64,000 bases of DNA from Chryseobacterium sp. BLS98 (lineage in GTDB: Bacteria > Bacteroidota > Bacteroidia > Flavobacteriales > Weeksellaceae). Shown in pieces: positions 18,264 to 25,939 of the stretch. Below the pieces are notes generated by a model. The model did no database searches, was not told the origin of the DNA, and was given only the letters and a program-made list of their open reading frames with translations. A program made the position numbers and the translations under genes. Location of the stretch: contig NZ_LFNF01000005.1 in the NCBI RefSeq assembly GCF_001045445.1, positions 124,001 to 188,000 of the forward strand. Direction: 5' to 3'. Numbering within the stretch: position 1 is the first letter of the stretch; each line of letters begins with the position of its first letter.

Positions 18264-19466
18264 TTAATCTTCCACACATTTATTTCTGGCTGCTTTCATT
18301 CCAAAATAGAACATCAGGACCACAGCAACACTTAAGAAGCCAAAAGAACTTTTCCACGAAATGTCCCAATCATGCAGTTTTCCAAAAACCGGCGGACCGA
18401 ACGCAGCAATAAGATAACCTACAGACTGAGCCATTCCGGATATTTTCACGGCATTGGCACTGTTTTTTGTCCTGGTTGAAAAGAAAAGAATGGATAAACT
18501 GAAAGACAGACCATTAGAGATGCCGATAATTACAGCATTAACGTAGATCCATTGAGTCTGCAGCCCAATAAACATCATGGTACTTCCCAACATTAATGTA
18601 CAGATGAAAACGATAAGAACCCGCTGATCCTTCATTTTACTGGCAATAATTGGTGCAGAGAAAGCAATTGGGATCATGGTGATCTGAATAACAAACAGCA
18701 CCCAGCCTGAGCTTTCAACCTGCATATCAGAATCAGTTAAAAAAGAGGGCAGCCAGGCCATCATGCAATAATAAAACAGCGACTGCAGCCCCATAAACAG
18801 GCTGATATTCCAGGCCTGTGCAGATCTGAACATATTAAAATCTGAGACGCTTAATGCTGTTTTTGACTGATTTTTATTCTTCTTATTAAACAACAGCTCA
18901 AGAACAAGAACAAATAAACCAAGTCCGGCAATCACCAGCCATATTCCAAGTGAACCGCGCCACCCGAAACCTGTCCATTCTCCAATTCTTACACTGAAAC
19001 CTGAAGCCAGCGCAGCAGTAAGATTCATAGAGACCGCAAAAATTCCGGTCATCAATCCTATCTGCTTGGGAAAATTATTTTTAATATATCCCGGAGTTAC
19101 CACATTCCCGATACAGATTCCCAGACCGATAAAAACCGACCCTGCAAACAGCATCCAAAGAGATCCTGTGATCCTCAGGAATAATCCGAAGCTCAAAATA
19201 ATTAAGGAATACATCAGAAAGCTGCTGATACTGAACCGATGTGAAAACCTGCTGACAAGGACAGAGCAGGTAGCAAACATAAACAGTGGGATAGAAGTGA
19301 GCAAGCTGACCTGAAAACTGCTCAGTTTCAAAGCTTCCCGTATATCACCTAACACAGGAGAAACAGCTATAATAGGGGATCTCAGATTGCTGGAAACCAG
19401 GATTACAACCAAAACATTAATCAGCATTAAAACGTAAGAAGCGTTTTTTCTTGTTTGATTCTTCAT
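18264..19466 (-). CDS. CynX/NimT-type MFS transporter
   Basis: Major facilitator superfamily permease of 400 residues with 12 predicted helices and a short lysine-rich N-terminus. The first helix segment VLVVILVSSNLRSPIIAVSPVL is typical of the CynX/NimT (cyanate/nitroimidazole-type) branch. It is divergent from an AraC-family regulator gene across a strong inverted repeat. Members of this branch often face such AraC genes in which the regulator has a cupin-like N-terminus. The substrate is unknown. Because the regulator carries an in-frame stop, expression of this transporter may be uncontrolled or permanently low in this strain. Confidence 0.9.
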   Translation of the reverse strand: MKNQTRKNASYVLMLINVLVVILVSSNLRSPIIAVSPVLGDIREALKLSSFQVSLLTSIPLFMFATCSVLVSRFSHRFSISSFLMYSLIILSFGLFLRITGSLWMLFAGSVFIGLGICIGNVVTPGYIKNNFPKQIGLMTGIFAVSMNLTAALASGFSVRIGEWTGFGWRGSLGIWLVIAGLGLFVLVLELLFNKKNKNQSKTALSVSDFNMFRSAQAWNISLFMGLQSLFYYCMMAWLPSFLTDSDMQVESSGWVLFVIQITMIPIAFSAPIIASKMKDQRVLIVFICTLMLGSTMMFIGLQTQWIYVNAVIIGISNGLSFSLSILFFSTRTKNSANAVKISGMAQSVGYLIAAFGPPVFGKLHDWDISWKSSFGFLSVAVVLMFYFGMKAARNKCVED

Positions 19467-19481
19467 TATATAATTTATTTA

Positions 19482-19519
19482 TGGCAAAATTAATTCAGCT
19501 CTTTTGTTTAATTTTGCCA
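19482..19519. promoter_or_regulatory. Divergent promoter palindrome between MFS and AraC genes
   Basis: Perfect 12-nt inverted repeat TGGCAAAATTAA (19482-19493) / TTAATTTTGCCA (19508-19519) with a 14-nt spacer. Each arm contains TAATTTTG, which matches the Bacteroidota -7 element TAnnTTTG and points outward. It lies about 24 nt from the AraC start (19540) and 16 nt from the MFS start (19466). It therefore probably carries both promoters and a regulator site in one element. Confidence 0.55.
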
Positions 19520-19539
19520 AAGTTTTAACTTAAAACGAC

Positions 19540-20322
19540 ATGAATCCACATAATTCTATAGATCTGGACAGCCTCGAAAAGCCTTATTTTGTATGGTTTG
19601 AGGAAAACTGGCGACATGACGACATCCTTCATTCCCATGAAAAAGGCCAGCTGGTGTATGTAGAAAGTGGATTCCAGTACATTACAGTAGATGGAAAAAT
19701 GTATTTGCTTCCGCAGAATCATGCTGCATGGATTCCTCCCGGTGCCCTACACAAAACCAATTCGCATTCGGAGAAGATCAAGCTGATGATTATGTTTGCA
19801 GAAGTGGATAAAGACAGTTCTTTTCATCTTGAAACCAATGTTTTTTCAGTTCCTCCTGTTTTAAAGGAAATGATCAGGTATTCGGAAAGATAGTCAAAAA
19901 ATATGGAGAATAATCCTGATGAAATGCTGTTTTTGAAAGCACTTTTCAATGAATTGCCCCAATTTGTAGAACATTCTTTGAAACTTCACATTAGTCTTCC
20001 TGCAGATAAACGGTTGTCTCAGCCTATTGGTTATCTGCACAATCATTATCATGAAGAAGTGAAAATAGAAGATCTGAGTGAACTCTCCAACCTTTCCTTA
20101 CGAAGTCTGGAACGGATCTTTAAAAAAGAAACCGGTATGACTTTAAGTAAATATCAGCAGATTCTGAGAATCATAAAAAGTCTGGAACTCCTGAGTTCGG
20201 GAGATCTTACTATTTCTGAAACAGCGTATGAAGTAGGGTATAAAAGTGTTCAGGCTTTTACAAGAAGTTTCCAGTCTGTGATGCAGTCGAGGCCTACGGA
20301 TTTTATAAAAACCATCCAGTAA
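19540..20322 (+). pseudogene. AraC-family regulator interrupted by an in-frame TAG
   Basis: Two same-frame pieces are separated by one stop codon, TAG at 19891-19893. The first piece (117 residues) is a cupin-type sensor with HSHEKGQLVYVESGFQYI and WIPPGALHKT. The second piece reads on without a frame change and contains the double AraC helix-turn-helix: IEDLSELSNLSLRSLERIFKKETGM and ISETAYEVGYKSVQAFTRSF. Codon usage and homology style continue smoothly across the stop, so the ancestral protein was about 260 residues. A single TGG (Trp) to TAG change is the simplest cause; sequencing error or read-through are alternatives. Re-initiation at the ATG at 19903 could still yield a sensorless DNA-binding half. 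Confidence 0.8.
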
Positions 20323-20342
20323 AAATTATTATCAAAGCAAAA

Positions 20343-20368
20343 AAATCTCCAGGTTTCCCCGGAGATTT
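20343..20368. terminator. Terminator between AraC pseudogene and lectin gene
   Basis: Stem AAATCTCC / GGAGATTT with extra pairing inside (a G-rich and C-rich run). It is followed by a T-rich stretch on the minus strand, so it best ends the lectin transcript; it may also serve the + strand gene. Confidence 0.65.
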
Positions 20369-20388
20369 GTATTCATCTAAAATAAATT

Positions 20389-20733
20389 CTAGAACTTGAA
20401 TGTGCATCCGCAAACGCTCATCTTGCCTTCAACGACTGTTGTCCACTGCCCGTTCCAGGTACCGCCGTAAGAAGCACAGATGGAAGGGCATATTTCCTTG
20501 GCATCTTCGTTGCTCCAGATAGGTCCCGCCAAAACGTCCAGCGTATATTCTGTACTTCCGGATGGCTGTGTATCGTATTCAACTTCGATAACGCTCATCT
20601 GACCTTCGACAATAGTGCTCCATTGTCCGGTGAATTTTCCTAAATGTGCCGCAGCAATACGGCCTCCGATTTTTTGTGCTTCGTCATTGCTCCAAAGTGG
20701 TCCTGCAATGATGTTGATTTTGAATGTTGACAT
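20389..20733 (-). CDS. MVL-type mannan-binding lectin with two tandem repeats
   Basis: Small protein of 114 residues made of two similar units with a period of 59 residues: IIAGPLWSNDEAQKIGG, then FTGQWSTIVEGQMSV (residues 8-48), and VLAGPIWSNEDAKEICP, then WNGQWTTVVEGKMSV (67-107). This is the arrangement of the cyanobacterial oligomannose-binding lectin MVL (two 54-residue repeats, about 113 residues). Each unit would offer one sugar-binding site. There is no signal peptide. Cysteines (82, 86, 108, 110) occur only in the second unit, so the repeats have diverged. Biological role unknown: self/non-self recognition, toxin-like or adhesion are all possible. Confidence 0.85.
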   Translation of the reverse strand: MSTFKINIIAGPLWSNDEAQKIGGRIAAAHLGKFTGQWSTIVEGQMSVIEVEYDTQPSGSTEYTLDVLAGPIWSNEDAKEICPSICASYGGTWNGQWTTVVEGKMSVCGCTFKF

Positions 20734-20736
20734 GGT

Positions 20737-20764
20737 GTAATGTTTTTAAATTGTTTAACATTAC
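20737..20764. promoter_or_regulatory. Palindrome upstream of the lectin gene
   Basis: GTAATGTT (20737-20744) and AACATTAC (20757-20764) form a perfect 8-nt inverted repeat with a 12-nt AT-rich spacer, starting 4 nt upstream of the lectin start codon. It overlaps the expected 5' leader, which suits a repressor site or a leader hairpin. Confidence 0.35.
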
Positions 20765-21162
20765 AAAGTTGTCACTTTAAAGAGATATACGTTAGAGTAG
20801 AAAGTACCAAATTCATCTTTCCGTATTTTTACCTACCACACGGTCCGGTCATATAGAGCATAAAAAAGGCCTCCTAGAGGAGACCTTAAAAAAACACAAA
20901 TGATGAAAAAAAATTATTTCGATCCACAAATATAAGTAAAATTTATATTATGTAAAACATTCAATAAGCACAAATTTTAAAAATTTATTAAGTCCAGTTA
21001 TAAATAGGATCCCAGTTAATAGTATTTTTCTAACCATTTATGGTATTTATTTATGATCATACTTTATCATAAAATGATAAAAAAGTGTATATATTTAAAA
21101 GAGTATAAATATGACTAATGAGTGTTTCCGTTAATTATAGATACTCATTCAACAAGTACAGA
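20765..21162. other. AT-rich gene-free stretch upstream of lectin and downstream of Crp gene
   Basis: About 400 nt without a convincing coding frame. It holds the lectin promoter side and one clear terminator hairpin (20866-20887). The part from about 20920 to 21120 is AT-rich with no other structure that I can support. Confidence 0.5.
20866..20887 (-). terminator. Hairpin terminator downstream of Crp-family gene
   Basis: AAGGCCTCCT / AGGAGACCTT pair at 9 of 10 positions with a very short loop, flanked by A-runs on the left and right of the + strand. Read on the minus strand it gives a stem followed by T residues, ending the Crp-family transcript about 280 nt past its stop; it may work in both directions. 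Confidence 0.6.
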
Positions 21163-21765
21163 TCAGTAAAATATCTTACCGTTCCGGATTCTTACCGCTT
21201 TTTCTTTTTCCATTTTCTTTACAACCCTGATAACAGTTTCTACACATAAACCGGTAAGGGAAGCCAGATGCTGTCTGGTAAAAGGAAACTGATAAGAATA
21301 TTTATCGGTAAACTGGTTATAGGATTTCAGGCATTCCATTACCCGTTTTACCTTGGTTCCGGGATCGGGCGAGGCAAGATTGCTCAGCATCACATGCCTG
21401 TAATGCATCCTTTCTGCAGTATAGCTGTAGAGTTTTAGGAGCAGATCGGGGGAATTTCCGACGAGTTCCAGGAATTTATTTTTATCTAACCTGATAATCT
21501 CACAATTGCCCATTGCTACTGCATTAACGGCATATGGCTTATCCGTAAAAAGAGAGCTTTCTACAAGGCAGTGGCCGTCAAAGGGTACACTATGTATTAT
21601 TTCACGACCATTTTCAAAATAGTTATTGATCTTTACAGTTCCGGATCTGATTTGAAAATAATATTTAGGATAATCATTTTCTTTAAAAATAACATTATTT
21701 GCTGTATAATTCATCAGTTCCGCACCTGAGGAAAATAAAAGTTCTTCATCTATTACCATAAGCAT
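21163..21765 (-). CDS. Crp/Fnr-family transcription regulator
   Basis: Regulator of 200 residues. An N-terminal cyclic-nucleotide-binding-like barrel (about 15-120) contains YYFQIRSGTVKINNYF and SVPFDGHCLVESSLF, and a C-terminal winged helix (about 145-200) contains FTRQHLASLTGLCVETVIRVVKKM. There is no FNR-type cysteine set at the N-terminus, so oxygen sensing by an iron-sulfur cluster is unlikely. Whether the barrel binds cAMP or another ligand cannot be told. The start could be at the third codon (second Met). It is divergent from the unknown gene at 22088. Confidence 0.88.
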   Translation of the reverse strand: MLMVIDEELLFSSGAELMNYTANNVIFKENDYPKYYFQIRSGTVKINNYFENGREIIHSVPFDGHCLVESSLFTDKPYAVNAVAMGNCEIIRLDKNKFLELVGNSPDLLLKLYSYTAERMHYRHVMLSNLASPDPGTKVKRVMECLKSYNQFTDKYSYQFPFTRQHLASLTGLCVETVIRVVKKMEKEKAVRIRNGKIFY

Positions 21766-22087
21766 ATCTACAACTGTTCTTGAGTTACAAAAATAAATTT
21801 AAATTAGTTTGATCTTTACAATTTTTTATTCAAAAATAATTATTACTTCAAAAAAAAGCGATAAAACTTTAAAATTTAAACAAATTCATAATAAATATTC
21901 ACCAACATGACTCCAATCATAAAATAGGCCACATATTCCCCTTACTTTTGGTAAAGGAAAATAACATTCCCCATCAATACATTACGTTTTAACATTGACC
22001 TCTCAACCGAGAGGTTTTTATTCATCTTATGACCCCGCTCATAAAGAGATTCTCACGGTTTTTATAACTTAGTCTAAAATCTCTACA
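21766..22087. other. AT-rich divergent region with a possible short terminated leader RNA
   Basis: About 320 nt between the Crp-family gene and the unknown gene at 22088, with no supported coding frame. It contains a perfect TAnnTTTG-type -7 element (TACTTTTG, 21943-21950) and, about 50 nt later, a hairpin with a T-run (21998-22019). Confidence 0.45.
21998..22019 (+). terminator. Leader terminator or sRNA terminator
   Basis: ACCTCTC / GAGAGGT stem with loop AACC, followed by TTTTA. No + strand gene precedes it. Together with the -7 element at 21943-21950 it would end a transcript of about 60 nt, about 70 nt before the gene at 22088. Confidence 0.5.
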
Positions 22088-22696
22088 ATGAAACCAAAGC
22101 AGATCAACAGAGTTGCACAGCAGCAATCGGGCGGATTTCATGACACAGAAAGCCAGAAGGAGTTTGAGCCGGCTCTTCTTCCTCTTAAATTTGATATATT
22201 AAAACAAAGATTTTTCTCTGTCAGTAAATGGCAAAGCTATTGCGGTGAAGGGTTTGCATCATTTAAGCTGTATGATTCCTATGGAAACGAGACAGAAAGA
22301 GCCCCTCAAAAAGGAGATTTCATGAGAATTGATATTCCCGGACCCGGAGATACCGAAGCAAAAGGATACGATTGGGTAGAAGTTACCGATATCTGCTTTC
22401 AGGAAGATAACTTTTCTGAAAGTATCATCATCACATGTAACCCTTCCAGAAATCCACAAAATAAAAAGAACAGACATATTGCCCATTTTTACAGCTCCAA
22501 AGCATCCTCTTCCTTTATGATTTCCAGGACACCCACTCACTTGAAAGCAGCGGTTTACGGAAGGAATGAGACTCCCAATTTGAATGCCGGATTTATTGAC
22601 ATCATCAGGAATCTTATGGTAGCCGTAGGAGGAATGATGGGAATATCGAAAATACAATGGAAAAAACTTTCAGATGGTTTTCTTGATTTCGAATAA
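22088..22696 (+). CDS. Conserved-looking protein of unknown function
   Basis: Cytoplasmic protein of 202 residues with no signal peptide. I recognise no family. A polar, Gln-rich N-terminus (about 1-25) is followed by an alpha/beta region with SVSKWQSYCGEGFASFKLYD, FMRIDIPGPGDTEAKGYDWVEV and FYSSKASSSFMISRTP. A C-terminal amphipathic stretch follows (IDIIRNLMVAVGGMMGISKIQW). The mixture of a ligand-binding-like barrel and a final long helix loosely resembles START/SRPBCC-type folds, but this is only an impression. It stands alone, with a possible terminated leader upstream. Confidence 0.6.
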   Translation: MKPKQINRVAQQQSGGFHDTESQKEFEPALLPLKFDILKQRFFSVSKWQSYCGEGFASFKLYDSYGNETERAPQKGDFMRIDIPGPGDTEAKGYDWVEVTDICFQEDNFSESIIITCNPSRNPQNKKNRHIAHFYSSKASSSFMISRTPTHLKAAVYGRNETPNLNAGFIDIIRNLMVAVGGMMGISKIQWKKLSDGFLDFE

Positions 22697-22911
22697 GTAT
22701 TAAGTTTTTCTCCCTTACTATATTACTGGGAATGTCAAAAGAATGACATTTAACATATTTCCCATATTATAAGTATTATTTAATGCATAGCTAATATTAA
22801 AATGATAAATTTAGGTCAATTAAAATTTTAAACTGAAATACCCACCGGTGTGGATAAGGTATTCCGGGATTTTTAATTCATTCGTTACGAAAGAATTTTT
22901 ATCAAAATAAA

Positions 22912-24717
22912 ATGACACATAAACCATTACACAATTTCCATATTCCGGTAATGGGACTGGCTTATACCATAGACAGCCCGATCCGTGTTGCCCAATATGG
23001 AATTTCTTCCGTTATTTCCATCATTGACGATGAAATCCTGGAAAAAATGAAAAACTTCTATAATAAGAAATTCAATCTTGATTATTTAGGAATTTCCACA
23101 AAAACTGAGGACTACAGGGCGAAAAGAATTACAGCTTACCTGGATATGGTAGATGATATCGTGAATGAAAAATTTGAATCATTCAAACAGGAAATCATCA
23201 GAAACAAAGAGGCATTAAAGAATTTCATGGCCATTCTTCCCAATACTTCAGACCTGAAAAGCGGATTGCAGAATTTGATGAATCAGAAGGAGAATTTAGG
23301 TTCCGGCATCAAAAACTTTATTGAAACCAATCTGAAACCCGGAAGTATCGACGTCAATATCATGACGAAAGTTGATAAAGATAATTATAAAAAAGACGAA
23401 CAGCTTCCTGTCATATTTAATGATGCACATGCTTCGTTGCGTGGTTTTGCACAGAGCAAGCTGTCTTCTTCAATGGTACTTTCTGCGGGAATGAATCCGC
23501 GCCTGTACAGCTATATTGAAGAATTTGATGACTTTTTCCCTGACCGGAACGGAATTCTAAAAAAGAAAATCATTCTTAAGGTCAGTGATTTCCGTTCAGC
23601 CATGATACAGGGAAATTTTTTGGCTAAAAAAGGGCTTTGGATCTCGGAATACAGAATTGAATCCGGACTGAACTGTGGAGGGCATGCATTTGCCACGGAA
23701 GGAATGCTGCTGGGGCCTATCATGGAAGAATTTAAGCAGAAAAAGAACGACCTTATCCAGTCTGCCCATGCTTTAATGGTCACTGCACTGGAACAGAAAG
23801 GAAAACATGTGATTTCTGAACCCCTTGAAATGAAAATTACCGTTCAGGGAGGCGTAGGAACTTCTGAAGAGCATGAGTTTTTACTTGAAAATTACAATGT
23901 AGACAGTGTGGGATGGGGATCTCCGTTTCTTTTAGTTCCAGAAGCGACCTCTGTAGACACCGAAACCAGAAACCTGCTTTTAAAATCTAAAGAACAGGAT
24001 TTTTACCTGAGCAATATCTCACCTCTGGGCGTTCCTTTTAATACGGTAAAAGGAACCTCTAATGAGATTCTGAAATACCAGAAAGAAGCTGCCGGAAAAT
24101 ATGGAAGCTCATGCCCGAAAAAATTATTGGCCCTGAGCAAAGAATTTTCACCGCAGGGAACCTGTACAGCCTCTAAAAAGTATCAGGACATCAAGTTAAA
24201 AGAACTGGAGGCTGATCATGCACTTACCGCAGAAGAATTTTGTAAAAGAAAAACTGAGATTACAGATAAGGCCTGTCTGTGTGTAGGATTGGTCAATGCT
24301 GCTTACATGGAGCATAATCTGGATATAAAAGGAGAAAAGCAGGGAGTGGTGATATGTCCGGGACCTAATCTGGCTTTTTTTGATAAAGAAGTTTCACTTT
24401 CAGAAATGGTAAGGCATATCTACGGGAATACCAACATTCTTCCTGATAACCAACGTCCGAATATGTTCATCAACGAGCTGAAAATGTATGTTGATTATCT
24501 TAAAAAAGAAATCGGCAATTCTTCGGTACAGGTTACCAATGCCCAAACCAAAAAATGGAATTCCTTCAAAAAGAATATCCTTGAAGGGATTGATTATTAT
24601 AAAAACCTGTTTCAAACATCCACTTTCTTTAAAAGCAGATTGAAAACCATAGAACTGCAGCTGCAGGAATATAAACTGATGCTTACAGCCATTGAGATTC
24701 CTCAGGCTGAAAAGTAA
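22912..24717 (+). CDS. Large protein of unknown function with a GLNCGGHAF motif
   Basis: Soluble protein of 601 residues. The start HIPVMGLAYTIDSPIRVAQYG resembles the opening strand of FMN-binding TIM-barrel enzymes (nitronate monooxygenase or glutamate synthase-like), and RIESGLNCGGHAFATEG recalls a flavin- or phosphate-binding loop. Seven cysteines, of which several cluster toward the C-terminus (SSCPKK, GTCTAS, EFCKRK, KACLCVG, VICPGP), could bind an iron-sulfur cluster or zinc. The C-terminal 110 residues look helical. No named family is recognised, and the flavin idea is only a hint. It is followed by its own terminator, so it is monocistronic. Confidence 0.6.
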   Translation: MTHKPLHNFHIPVMGLAYTIDSPIRVAQYGISSVISIIDDEILEKMKNFYNKKFNLDYLGISTKTEDYRAKRITAYLDMVDDIVNEKFESFKQEIIRNKEALKNFMAILPNTSDLKSGLQNLMNQKENLGSGIKNFIETNLKPGSIDVNIMTKVDKDNYKKDEQLPVIFNDAHASLRGFAQSKLSSSMVLSAGMNPRLYSYIEEFDDFFPDRNGILKKKIILKVSDFRSAMIQGNFLAKKGLWISEYRIESGLNCGGHAFATEGMLLGPIMEEFKQKKNDLIQSAHALMVTALEQKGKHVISEPLEMKITVQGGVGTSEEHEFLLENYNVDSVGWGSPFLLVPEATSVDTETRNLLLKSKEQDFYLSNISPLGVPFNTVKGTSNEILKYQKEAAGKYGSSCPKKLLALSKEFSPQGTCTASKKYQDIKLKELEADHALTAEEFCKRKTEITDKACLCVGLVNAAYMEHNLDIKGEKQGVVICPGPNLAFFDKEVSLSEMVRHIYGNTNILPDNQRPNMFINELKMYVDYLKKEIGNSSVQVTNAQTKKWNSFKKNILEGIDYYKNLFQTSTFFKSRLKTIELQLQEYKLMLTAIEIPQAEK

Positions 24718-24741
24718 CGGTATTTTTTTAGATTGATAGAT

Positions 24742-24768
24742 AAACAGCTTTCGTTATGAAGGCTGTTT
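24742..24768 (+). terminator. Terminator after the 601-residue protein gene
   Basis: AAACAGC / GCTGTTT stem with further TTC/GAA pairing inside, followed directly by a run of T residues. Confidence 0.7.
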
Positions 24769-24871
24769 TTTATTTATAATACCTATAAAAGGTATGCTTA
24801 TTTTGAATCTGAATCCTCCCTGATATTCCCTACCTTAGATACTTCTTAAAAATTTTAATTCAATTTATTTT

Positions 24872-25816
24872 ATGGAAAAAAGAAAGATAAAAAATACCGA
24901 TTTGTCGGTAGCTCCTGTCAATTTTGGAGGAAATGTTTTCGGATGGACACTTGACGAGAAACAGTCTTTTGATATATTGGATCAATTTGCAGATGCAGGA
25001 TTCAATTTTATAGATACTGCAGATGTTTACTCATGGTGGGTTAACGGGAAAGGAGGGCAGTCCGAGGAAATTATCGGAAAATGGATGAAAAGCCGTTCCA
25101 ACCGCCAGAATATTGTTCTGGCCACCAAAGTAGGAGCCCAAACCGAAGAACATGGCCTGGATATCAGCAAAAAACATATCCTGAAATCTGTAGATGAATC
25201 TTTACAAAGACTTCAGACTGATCATATTGATCTCTATTATACTCATTATGATGACAATACGACACCAATAGAGGAAACTCTTTCTGCATATGATGAAATC
25301 ATTAAAGCAGGAAAAGTAAGGTATATTGCGGCTTCCAATCTATCTCCCGAACGTCTGAAAGCCTCATTCGAAGCCTCGGAAAAATATAGTCTTCCAAAAT
25401 ATGTTGCCCTGCAGCCCCATTATAATTTAATGGAAAGAGAAGGTTTCGAAAAAAATTATGCTCCGCTTGTAGAAGAATTCGACCTTAGTATATTTCCGTA
25501 CTGGTCATTAGCTGCAGGTTTTCTTACCGGAAAATACCGGACCGAAGAGGATTTGGGTAAAAGTCAGAGAGGTGAAGGCGTAAGAAAATATCTGAACCCG
25601 AAAGGCCTTGAAGTACTGAAGGCTCTGGACCAGGTCAGTGAAAAGCATCAGACCACACAGGGAACAGCTGCTTTGGCATGGCTTCTGGCCAATCCTCTGA
25701 TCACGGCACCAATAGTAAGTGCAACGAGTGCTTCTCAGCTTGATACTATATTCAAGGCTCCGAAACTGGTTTTGGATCAGGAAGATATTGAACTGCTTAA
25801 TGAGGCAAGTAAATAG
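24872..25816 (+). CDS. Aldo/keto reductase
   Basis: NADPH-dependent oxidoreductase of 314 residues with a TIM-barrel. The catalytic tetrad is visible: Asp and Tyr in FIDTADVYSWW, Lys in LATKVGAQ, and His in YYTHYDDNT. The C-terminal cofactor-binding part includes ALAWLLANPLITAPIVSA. It is close to the YajO/Tas-like general stress reductases. Substrate unknown. It is monocistronic, convergent with the ClC gene across a shared terminator. Confidence 0.93.
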   Translation: MEKRKIKNTDLSVAPVNFGGNVFGWTLDEKQSFDILDQFADAGFNFIDTADVYSWWVNGKGGQSEEIIGKWMKSRSNRQNIVLATKVGAQTEEHGLDISKKHILKSVDESLQRLQTDHIDLYYTHYDDNTTPIEETLSAYDEIIKAGKVRYIAASNLSPERLKASFEASEKYSLPKYVALQPHYNLMEREGFEKNYAPLVEEFDLSIFPYWSLAAGFLTGKYRTEEDLGKSQRGEGVRKYLNPKGLEVLKALDQVSEKHQTTQGTAALAWLLANPLITAPIVSATSASQLDTIFKAPKLVLDQEDIELLNEASK

Positions 25817-25838
25817 TTCCTTTCTCATACAAAAAAAA

Positions 25839-25867
25839 ATATCCGCCCGGTTTTGCTGAGCGGATAT
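25839..25867. terminator. Bidirectional terminator between AKR and ClC genes
   Basis: Stem ATATCCGC / GCGGATAT with a 13-nt loop, flanked by an A-run upstream and a T-run downstream, so it works on both strands. Confidence 0.85.
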
Positions 25868-25939
25868 TTTTTTTGACTATTTTTTTAATGATCGATGTTA
25901 TAAGCTCTTTCAGATTTATTAATGTTGAGCTATAGAAAT

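Noticed and set aside
20888-20935. Possible leader peptide ATG-ATG-AAA-AAA next to a hairpin, as in amino-acid attenuators
   Set aside because: The hairpin lies before, not after, the frame on the + strand, and no biosynthesis gene follows; a simple terminator for the minus-strand gene explains it.
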